In this document: one piece after another, positions 51,721 through 61,725 of the stretch
Layout: each line of letters opens with the position of its first letter
How positions within the stretch are numbered: the first letter of the stretch is position 1
Program-made: the position numbers and the translations under genes
Source of the DNA: Sambucus nigra
Taxonomy: Eukaryota; Streptophyta; Magnoliopsida; Dipsacales; Adoxaceae
Reading direction: 5' to 3'
Assembly: GCA_949130495.1 (NCBI GenBank)
Contig: OX422219.1
Coordinates: forward strand, 266,895,111-266,959,110
Length of the DNA stretch: 64,000 nucleotides
Notes under the pieces: generated by a model
What the model was told of the DNA's origin: nothing
Seen by the model: only the letters and a program-made list of their open reading frames with translations
Databases searched by the model: none

Positions 51721-53907
51721 TTTTTTTTTTTGAGAAAATTATGTATATTATATCCAGAAACAATAAACGGAACAAATCAGAGGAAAAACACCTCAAACCT
51801 CCAGAGGGGCATACCCCAACTGGAAAACCAAAGAAACAAAGGACCAACGACCAACCAATCCCTAAATCGATCCTACTCCAGAGTACTCTCTGGGATACCC
51901 CAGTTCATGCAAGCCATCCAGTTGACAAAGCTTCTTCTACCCTTCCCCCAAGTCATGACTCTAGCTCTCACCATCTCCTCAATCTCTCTTAATATGGCCC
52001 CAGTATTTTTCTTCGTCTTCTTGTGTAGTCTATTATTTCTCTCCATCCACAGGCAGTAGCAAGTAGATGAAAAGGAAATGCATCTGATACGGTTATATAA
52101 CTTAGGCCCCCCATAGTTGGAGATTACAACTTGCATCTCCCCATCCCAGTCTCTAGCCTCCCTATACTCCTGGTTTCCTGAACCTCACTTCCTCCCAGAC
52201 CTCCCTGGCCACCTGGCACTCGTTGAATAGGTGAGAGGAAGTCTCCTCCCCGTTGCAGCAGCTGCAGCAAAGGTTGTTATCAGCGATGCCCCAGCTGAAG
52301 AGCTTATTCTTCGTTTGCAAAGCGTCCCTACAAACCAGCCAAAGATTGAAGGCACACTTGGGGATATCGTTCTTGTTCCAAACTAAGTTATGCCAGGTGG
52401 TGGGAGGGAGACACGGACTTAAAGCCTCATAAGCCGAATTAATTGTGAACCCACGTGGACTGGGGACCCAAACCACCTCGTTCGTGGTATCAAGCCTAAT
52501 ACTCGGTAACTCCGCATTCCTTATTTCAAGAAGTTCCACAGTAATCGTAGAGGGCCACCTCCGTCCACACTCAGCAATGTAATCAGCCACCAACGCCTTG
52601 TGGTTGCTAGCAGCATCATAAATAACCCTATCCCCATAGAGGGGGTGCAGAGGCCCTAAGGGGTGCCAGTTATCATGCCATAGGAAGGTCCCGCTGCCAT
52701 CGCCAATAATGCACTTGATGAGAGGCCTGGATAAATATCTACGTTGCATCATTTTCCTCTAACTCCATGTAGTTTCATTAGCAATATTGATAGCCCACAA
52801 GCTCCTCCTTTTTAATTTGTAAACATTGCAACATTTGACCCACAAACCATCCTTCTTGCTGCTTAGGTTCCAAAGGAGCTTCATAATGGCAGCTTCATAA
52901 GATGCTCGATACTAAGGATAACTCTTTTAGGCAGGATGAACAGACTAGACCAGTACACCTGGATACCGAAGAGAACACTTAATCTTAGCAGTAATCCTGC
53001 CAATTAGCCGTTTGCAATCCTCACTATTGAGTCTCGTAGTACTGAGGGGCACACCAAGGTACTATAATGGAGGCCTACTGTGAGTGAACCCTAGCATACT
53101 ACCAATCGGAATAATCCCACCCTCGTCAATGCCGGAAGAGTAGAAACTGCTCTTGTTAGGGTTTTGCAGGATCCCCGAGATGCTACATAAATCCACAAGC
53201 ACTTTCTTAGCAACCGAATAGGAGGCAAAGTCCCCCCCACTAAGAATAATCAGGTTGTCAGCAAAACATAAGTGGTGAAGATCAATCTCCTTACACCTCG
53301 GGTGGAAGGTAAAAGCCGGGTCAGTGCTAGCCTTGTCCATTATGCAAGAGAAGGTGTCCATAATCAGGAGAAATAGATAGGGTGAGAGAGGGTCACCCTG
53401 TCTTAACCCTCTCCTTCCCTCCAAGAACCCATGCAGATAGCCATTCATACTGATGGAGAACCTGGTCGTTGTGCAGCACTCCACAACCCACCCAACAAAA
53501 CTAGATGGGAAGCCCAAGTGGTCCAACAGTTTGACCAGAAAATCCCAACTCACAGTGTCATAAGCCTTTAAGAGGTCAATCTTCAAGGTGCATCTAGGGG
53601 GGTTAATCCCCCTGTGGTAGTTCCTCATAACCTCCAACAGCAGTAGGATATTATCAGAAATGGATCTCCCTTTCACAAACGCAGCCTGATTCGGACTAAT
53701 GATGTTGGGGAGAAGAGGCTTGATTCTATTGGTAAGAACCTTAGAGATACACTTATAAATAGTGTTACAACAAGAAATAGACCGAAAATCATGCATCCCA
53801 GTGGGAGTGGAAACCATTGGAATGAGGGCCAAGGCCGTGCAATTCCACTGACGGAGCATGTAACAACTCCTAAAGAAGAATTTGATGTCCCTCATGACAT
53901 CACTCCC
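51721..53907 (-). mobile_element. LINE-3: 5'-deleted L1 copy inside the composite repeat (2.2 kb)
   Basis: The copy retains the RT from GSDVMR onward, zf-RVT, 3' UTR and an A-tail of 11 (T's at 51721-51731). The right end joins satellite at CACTCCC/AAACGGCCCC with no target-site duplication. About 50 bp of monomer between the left and right flanks is missing, and CCCAA is common to both sides of the junction. It shares with LINE-4 and LINE-5 a 120-bp deletion between CTTCAT repeats (compare LINE-2 34954-35073) and a one-base insertion near 52171. Private lesions are a 53-bp deletion near 52977, TAG codons at 53062-53064 and 52759-52761, and FADN in place of FADD. Confidence 0.95.
51873..53907 (-). 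pseudogene. LINE-3 ORF2 remnant (reverse transcriptase and zf-RVT)
   Basis: The endonuclease is absent. The RT is open from the 5' junction to 53062 and contains FRSISCCNTIYK, GRSISDNILLLLEV, KIDLLKAYD and an intact RQGDPLSPYLF. The active-site box reads FADN (53254-53265), where a GAC to AAC change at a CpG removes a catalytic Asp. The open frame begins by chance inside satellite (MVPWVVLVPPTGPFG, 53949-53908), making a satellite-LINE chimeric ORF of 295 codons. The zf-RVT part (WHNLVWNKNDIPKCA, CCSCCNGEETSSHLF) is in the 52162-52752 frame, and the last 87 codons are in another frame after the shared one-base insertion. Confidence 0.9.
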
Positions 53908-56857
53908 AAACGGCCCCGTGGGTGGTACCAACACCACCCACGGGACCAATGTAACTCGTAGGAATTGACCCCGAAGCCGCGGGTCTCCCAGTTTGAGAGT
54001 ACGATGGCAATTTGCATATTTCTAGACTTAGGCTTAAAAACATAACGTACTAGAAACATCCCCCGGACGTCCTCGTGGGTGGCACCAACACCTCCCACGG
54101 GACCAATGTAACTCGTAGGAACTGACCCCTCAGTCGCGGGACTCCCGATTTGAGAATACGACGATAATTTGCATATTTCTAGTCTTAGTCTTAAAAACAT
54201 GGTGTTAGAGGGTGAAAACTCGAAACAGCCCCCGAACGGCCCCGTGGGTGACACCAACACCTCCCACGGGACCAATGTAACTCTTAATAACTGATCCCGC
54301 AGCCGCGGGACTCCCGGTTTGAGAATACGTAGGTAACTTGCATATTTCTAGACTTAGGGTTAAAAATATGGCGTTAGAGGGTGAGAACTAGAAACAACCC
54401 CCGAACGGCTCCGTGGGTGGAACCAACACCTCCCACGGGATCAATGTAACTCGTAGGAACTGACCCCGTAGCCGCGGTACTCCCATTTTGAGAATACGAC
54501 GGTAATTTACATATTTCTAGACTTAGGCTTAAAAACGTGGCGTTAGAGGGTGAGAACTAGAAACAGCCCCCGAATGGCCCCGTGGGTGGCACCAACACCT
54601 CCCACGGGACCAATGTAACTCGTAGGAACTAACCCCACAGCTGCGCGTCTCCCGGTTTGAGAGTACGACGGTAATTTGCATATTTCTAGACTTAGGCTTA
54701 AAAACATGGCGTTAAAGGGTGAGAACTGGAAACAGCCCCCGAGCGGCCCAGTGGGTGGCACCAACACCTCCCATGGGACCAATTTAACTCGTAGGAACTG
54801 ACCCCGTAGTTGCAGGTCTGCCGGTTTGAGAGTACGATGGTAATTTGCATATTTCAAGATTTAGGCTTAAAAATATGGAGTTAGAGGGAGAGAACTAGAA
54901 ACAGCCCCTGAACGTCCCCGTGGGTGGAACCAACACCTCCCACGGGACCAATGTAACTCGTAGGAACTGACCTTGCAGCCGTGGGACTCCCGGTTTGAAA
55001 GTACGACGGTAATTTTCATACTTTTAGTCTTAGGCTTAAAAACATGACGTTAGAGGGTGAGAACTAGAAACAGCCCCCGAACGGCCCCGTGGGTGGCACC
55101 AACACCTCCCACGGGACCAATCTAACTCGTAGGAACTGACCCCGCAGCCGCGGGTCTCCCGGTTTGAGAGTACGACCGTAATTTTCCTATTTCTAGACTT
55201 AGGCTTAAAAATATGGGGTTAGAGGGTGAGAACTAGAAACAGCACCCGAACGTCACCATGGGTGGCACCAACACCTCCCACAGGACCAATGTAACTCGTA
55301 GGAACTGACCCCGCAGTCGCGGGACTCCCGGTTTGTTAGTACGACGGTAATTTACATATTTTTCTGGACTTAGGTTTAAAAACACGGCGTTAAAGGGTGA
55401 GAACTAGAAATACCCCCGAACATCCCCGTGGGTGGCACCAACACCTCCCACGGGACCAACGCAACTCGTAGGAACTGACCCGCAGCCGTGGGACTCCCGG
55501 TTTGAGAGTACGATGGTAATTTGCATATTTCTAGACTTAGGCTTAAAAACATGGTGTTAGAGGGGGAAAACTAGAAATACCCCCCGAACGGCCCCGTGGG
55601 TGGCACCAACACCTCCCACGGGACCAATGTAACTTGTAGGAACTGACCCCGCAGCCGCCGGTCTCCCGGTTTGAGAGTATGATGGTAATTTTCATATTTC
55701 TAGACTTAGGCCTAAAAACATGGTGTTAAAGGCTGAGAACTAGAAATATCCCCCGAACGGCCCCGTGGGTGGCACCAACACCTCCCACGGGACCAATGTA
55801 ACTTGTAGGAATTGACCCCGCAGCCGCGGGTCTCCCGGTTTGAGAATAAGACGGTAATTCGCATATTTCTAGACTTAGGCTTAAAAACATGGCGATAGAG
55901 GATGATAACTCGAAACAGCCCCTGAATGGCCCCGTGGGTGGCACCAACACCTCCCACGGGAGCAATGTAACTCGTAGGAACTGACCCCGCAGCCGCGAGA
56001 CTCCTTGTTTGAGAGTACGATGGTAATTTGCATATTTCTTGACTTAGCCTGAAAAACATGACGTTAGAGGGTGAGAACTAGAAACAGCCCCAGAACGTCC
56101 CCGTGGGTGGCACTAACACCTCCCACGGGACCAATGTAACTCGTAGGAACTGACCCCGCAGCCACAGGACTCCCGATTTGAGAATACGACGATAATTTGT
56201 ATATTTTTAGGCTCAGGCTTAAAAACATTGCGGTAGAGGGTGATACTCGAAACAGACACCTCCCACGGGACCAATGTAACTCATAGGAACTGACCTCGCA
56301 GCCGCGGGACTCCCGGTTTGAGAATACGACGGTAATTTGCATATTTCTAGACTTAAGCAAAACATGGTGTTAGAGGGTGAAAACTCCAAACTGCCCTCTA
56401 ACGGCCCCGTGAGTGGCACCAACTCCTCCCAATGGACCAATGTAACTTGTAGGAATTGACCCCGCAGCCGCGGGACTTCCAGTTTGAGAATACGACGATA
56501 ATTTGAATATTTCTAGTCTTAGGCTTAAAAACATGGCATTACAGGGTGAAAACTTGAAACAACCTCCGAACGGCCCCGTGGGTGACGCCAACACCTCCCA
56601 TGGGACCAATATAACTCGTAGGAACTGACCCCGTAGCCGCGGGACTCCCGATTTGAGAATACGATGGTAATTTGCATATTTCTAGAATTAGGCTTAAAAA
56701 CATGGCGTTAGAGGGTGAGAACTAGAAACAACCCCTGAATGACCCCGTGGGTGGCACCAACACCTCCCACGGGACCAGTGTAACTCGTAGGAACTCACCC
56801 CACAGCAGCGGGTCTCCCGGTTTGAGAGTACGATGGTAATTTGCATATTTCTAGACA
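53908..56857 (+). repeat. 169-bp satellite array, block 4
   Basis: About 17 monomers between LINE-3 and LINE-4. The block is nearly the same, monomer for monomer, as 59086-61725. Differences are whole-monomer losses or gains and a 32-bp deletion at about 56253, which removed the left arm of the inverted repeat in one monomer. Near 54045 a monomer has lost about 13 bp (ATAACGTACTAG), and the same loss occurs near 59222, which confirms that the blocks are duplicates. Confidence 0.96.
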
Positions 56858-59085
56858 TTTTTTTGAGAAAATTATGTATATTATATCCAGAAACAATCAA
56901 CGGAACAAATTAGAGGAAAAACACCTCAAACCTCTAGAGGGGCATACCCCAACTGAAAAACCAAAGAAACCAAGGACAAACCAAGCCCTAAATCGATCCT
57001 ACTCCAGAGTACTCTCTGGGATACCCTAGTTCATGCAAGCCATCCAGTTGACGTAGCTTATTCTACCCTTCCCCCAAGTCAAGACTCTAGATCTCACCAT
57101 CTCCTCAATCTCTCTTAATATGGCCCCAGTATTTTTCTTCGTCTTCTTGTGTAGTCTATTATTTCTCTCCATCCACAGGCAGTAGCAAGTAGATGAAAAG
57201 GAAATGCATCTGATACGGTTATATAACTTAGGCCCCCCGTAGTTGGAGATTGCAACTTGCATCTCCCCATCCCAGTCTCTAGCCTCCCTATACTCCTGGT
57301 TTCCTGAACCTCACTTCCTCCCAGACCTCCCTGGCCACCTGGCACTCGTTGAACATGTGAGAGCAAGTCTCCTCCCCGTTGGAGCAGCTGCAGCAAAGGT
57401 TGTTATCATCGATGCCCCAGCTGCAGAGCTTATTCTTCGTTTGCAAAGCGTCCCTACAAACCAACCAAAGAATGAAGGCACACTTGGGGATATCGTTCTT
57501 GTTCCAAACTAAGTTATGCCAGGTGGTGGGAGGGAGACACGGACTTAAAGCCTCATAAGCCGAATTAATTGTGAACCCACGTGGCCTGGGGACCCAAATC
57601 ACCTCGTCCGTGGTATCAAGCCTAATACTCGGTAACTCCGCATTCCTTATCTCAAGAAGTTCCACAGTAATCGTAGAGGGCCATCTCCGTCCACTCTCAG
57701 CAATGTAATCAGCCACCAACGCCTTGTGGTTGCTAGCAGCGTCATAAATAACCCTATCCCCATAGAGGGGGTGTAGAGGCCCTAAGGGGTGCCAGTTATC
57801 ATGCCATAGGAAGGTCCCGCTGCCATCGCCAATAATGCACTTGATGAGAGGCCTGGATAAATATCTACGTTGCTTCATTTTCCTCCAACTCCATGTAGTG
57901 TCATTAGAAATATTGGTAGCCCACAAGCTCCTCCTTTTTAATTTGTAAACATTGCACCATTTGACCCACAAACCATCCTTCTTCCTGCTGAGGTTCCAAA
58001 GCAGCTTCATAATGGCAGCTTCATAAGATGCTCGATACTAAGGATAACTCTTTTAGGCAGGATGAACAGACAAGACCAGTACACCGTGATACCGAAGAGA
58101 ACATATTTAATGAGCTGAAGACGACCAGCGTAGCTGAGAAACCAATTGGTCCAACACTTAATCTTAGCAGTAATCCTGTCAATCATCCGTTTGCAATCCT
58201 CACTATTGAGTCTCGTAGTAATGAGGGGCACACCAAGGTACTGTAATGGAGGCCTACTGTGAGCGAACCCTCGCATACTACCAATCTGAATAATCCCACC
58301 CTCGTCAATGCCGGAAGAGTAGAAACTGCTCTTTTTAGGGTTATGCAGGATCCCCGAGATGCTACAGAAATCCACAAGCACTTTCTTAGCAACCGAACAG
58401 GAGGCAAAGTCCCCCCCACTAAGAATAATGAGGTCGTCAGCAAAACATAAGTGGTGAAGATCAATCTCCTTACACCTCGGGTGGAAGGTAAAAGCCGGGT
58501 CAGTGCTAGCCTTGTCCATTATGCAAGAGAAGGTGCCCATAATCAGGAGAAATAGATAGGGTGAGAGAGGGTCACCCTGTCTTAACCCCCTCCTTCCGTC
58601 GAAGAACCCATGCAGATAGCCATTCATACTGATGGAGAACCTAGTCGTTGTGCAGCACTCCATAACCCACCCAACAAAACTAGATGGGAAGCCCAAGTGG
58701 TCCAACAGTTTGACCAGAAAGTCCCAACTCACAGTGTCATAAGCCTTTAAGAGGTCAATCTTCAAGGTGCATCTGGGGGGCTAATCCCCATGTGGTAGTT
58801 CCTCATAACCTCCAGCAGCAGTAGGATATTATCAAAAATGGATCTCACTTTCACAAATGCAGCCTGATTCGGACTAATGATGTTGGGGAGAAGAGGCTTG
58901 ATTCTATTGGTAAGAACCTTAGAGATACACTTATAAATAGTGTTACAACAAGAAATAGACCGAAAATCATGCATCCCAGTGGGAGTGGAAACCATTGGAA
59001 TGAGGGCCAAGGCCATGCAATTCCACTGACGGAGCATGTAACAACTCCTAAAGAAGAATTTGATGACCCTCATGACATCACTCCC
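56858..59085 (-). mobile_element. LINE-4: 5'-deleted L1 copy inside the composite repeat (2.2 kb)
   Basis: It has the same left and right junctions as LINE-3 and LINE-5, with an A-tail of 7 (T's at 56858-56864). It carries the shared 120-bp deletion (near 58020) and the one-base insertion near 57299. It lacks the 53-bp deletion of LINE-3. With LINE-5 it shares a one-base loss in the G run near 58773, so LINE-4 and LINE-5 are the closer pair. Confidence 0.95.
56999..59085 (-). pseudogene. LINE-4 ORF2 remnant (reverse transcriptase and zf-RVT)
   Basis: The RT N-terminal part (SDVMRVIKFFFRSCYML onward) is open to about 58762, then shifts frame. KIDLLKAYD, RQGDPLSPYLF and an intact FADD (58433-58444) lie in the 58007-58765 frame. 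The 120-bp deletion then joins the RT tail to zf-RVT out of frame. The zf-RVT frame runs 58010-57288 with WHNLVWNKNDIPKCA and CSCSNGEETCSHMFNEC. In the C-terminal part, Trp of MNWGIPE is a TAG near 57023. The natural end would be at 56999. Confidence 0.9.
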
Positions 59086-61725
59086 AAACGGCCCCGTGGG
59101 TGGTACCAACACCTCCCACGGGACAAATGTAACTCGTAGGAATTGACCCCGAAGCCGCGGGTCTCCTAGTTTGAGAGTAGGATGGCAATTTGCATATTTC
59201 TAGACTTAGGCTTAAAAACATAACGTACTAGAAACATCCCCCGGACGTCCTCGTGGGTGGCACCAACACCTCCCATGGGACCAATGTAACTCGTAGGATC
59301 TGACCCCGCAGTCGCGGGACTCCCGATTTGAGAATACGACGATAATTTGCATATTTCTAGTCTTAGGCTTAAAAACATGGTGTTAGAGGGTGAAAACTCG
59401 AAACAGCCCCCGAACGGCCCCGTGGGTGACACCAACACCTCCCACGGGACCAATGTAACTCTTAATAACTGATCCCGCAGCTGCGGGACTCCCGGTTTGA
59501 AAATACGTAGGTAACTTGCATATTTCTAGACTTAGGCTTAAAAATATGGCGTTAGAGGGTGAGAACTAGAAATAACCCCCGAACAGCTCCGTGGGTGGAA
59601 CCAGCACCTCCCACGGGATCAATGTAACTCGTAGGAACTGACCCCGCAGCCGCGGGACTCCCGTTTTGAGAATACGATGGTAATTTACATATTTCTAGAC
59701 TTAGGCTTAAAAACATGGCGTTAGAGGGTGAGAACTAGAAACAGCCCCCGAATGGCCCCGTGGGTGGCACCAACACCTCCCACGGGACCAATGTAACTCG
59801 TAGGAACTAACCCCACAGTTGCGCGTCTCCCGGTTTGAGAGTACGACGGTAATTTGCATATTTCTAGACTTAGGCTTAAAAACATGGCGTTAAAGGGTGA
59901 GAACTAGAAACAGCCCCCAAACGGCCCAGTGGGTGGCACCAACACCTCCCACGGGACCAATTTAACTCATAGGAACTGACCCCGCAGTCGCCGGTCTCCC
60001 GGTTTGAGAGTACGACGGTAATTTGCATATTTCAAGATTTAGGCTTAAAAACATGGCGTTAGAGGGAGAGAACTAGAAACAGCCCCTGAACGTCCCCGTG
60101 GGTGGAACCAACACCTCCCACGGTACCAATGTAACTCGTAGGAACTGACCTTGTAGCCGTGGGACTCCCGGTTTCAAAGTACGACGGTAATTTTCATACT
60201 TCTAGACTTAGGCTTAAAAACACGACATTAGAGGGTGAGAACTAGAAACAGCCCCTGAACGGCCCCGTGGGTGGCACCAACACCTCCCACGGGACCAATC
60301 TAACTCGTAGGAACTGACCCCGCTGCCGCGGGTCTCCCGGTTTGAGAGTATGATGGTAATTTTCATATTTCTAGACATAGGCCTAAAAACATGGCGTTAA
60401 AAGCTGAGAACTAGAAATATCCCCCGAACAGCCCCGTGGGTGGCACAACCACCTCCCACGGGACCAATGTAACTTGTATGAATTGACCCCGCAGCCGCGG
60501 GTCTCCCGGTTTGAGAATAAGACGGTAATTTGCATATTTCTAGACTTAGGCTTAAAAACATGGCGTTAAAGGATGAAAACTCGAAAGAGCCCCCGAATGG
60601 CCCCGTGGGTGGCACCAACACCTCCCACGGGAGCAATGTAACTCGTAGGAACTGACCCCGCAGCCGCGAGACTCCTTGTTTGAGAGTACGATGGTAATTT
60701 GCATATTTCTAGACTTAGCCTGAAAAACATGAAATTAGAGGGTGAGAACTAGAAACAGCCCCAGAACGTCTCCGTGGGTGGCACTAACACCTCCCACGGG
60801 ACCAATGTAACTCGTAGGAACTGACCCCGCAGCCACAGGACTCCCGATTTGAGAATATGATGATAATTTGTATATTTTTAGGCTCAGGCTTAAAAACATT
60901 GCGGTAGAGGATGATACTCGAAACAGCCCCAGAACGGCCCCGTGGGTGGCACCAACACCTCCCACGGGACCAATGTAACTCATAGGAACTGACCTCGCAG
61001 CCGCGGGACTCCCGGTTTGAGAATACGACGGTAATTTGTATATTTCTAGACTTAAGCAAAACATGGTGTTAGAGGGTGAAAAATCCAAACTGCCCTCTAA
61101 CGGACCCGTGAGTGGCACCAGCTCCTCCCAATGGACCAATGTAACTTGTAGGAATTGACCCCGCAGTCGCGGGACTTCCAGTTTGAGAATACGACGATAA
61201 TTTGAATATTTCTAGTCTTAGGCTTAAAAACATGGCATTACAGGGTGAAAACTTGAAACAACCTCCGAACGGCCCCGTGGGTGACACCAACACCTCCCAT
61301 GGGACCAATCTAACTCGTAGGAACTGACCCCGCAGCCGCAGGACTCCTGGTTTGAGAATACGAAGGTTATTTGCATATTTATAGACTTAGGCTTAAAAAT
61401 ATGGCGTTAGAGGGTGATAACTAGAAATAGCCCCCCAACGGCCCCGTGGGTGGCACCAACACCTCCCACGGGACCAATATAACTCGTAGGAACTGACCCC
61501 GTAGCCGCGGGACTCCCATTTTGAGAATACGATGGTAATTTGCATATTTCTAGACTTAGGCTTAAAAACATGGCGTTAGAGGGTGAGAACTAGAAACAAC
61601 CCCTGAATGACCCCGTGGGTGGCACCAACACCTCCCACGGGACCAGTGTAACTCGTAGGAACTCACCCCACAGCAGCGGGTCTCCCGATTTGAGAGTACG
61701 ATGGTAATTTGCATATTTCTAGACA
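59086..61725 (+). repeat. 169-bp satellite array, block 5
   Basis: About 15-16 monomers between LINE-4 and LINE-5, closely matching block 4. Compared with block 4 it lacks about three monomers (those at about 55160-55670), but it keeps one monomer (about 61310-61480) that block 4 has lost. Such whole-monomer differences are expected from unequal exchange between higher-order copies. Confidence 0.96.
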
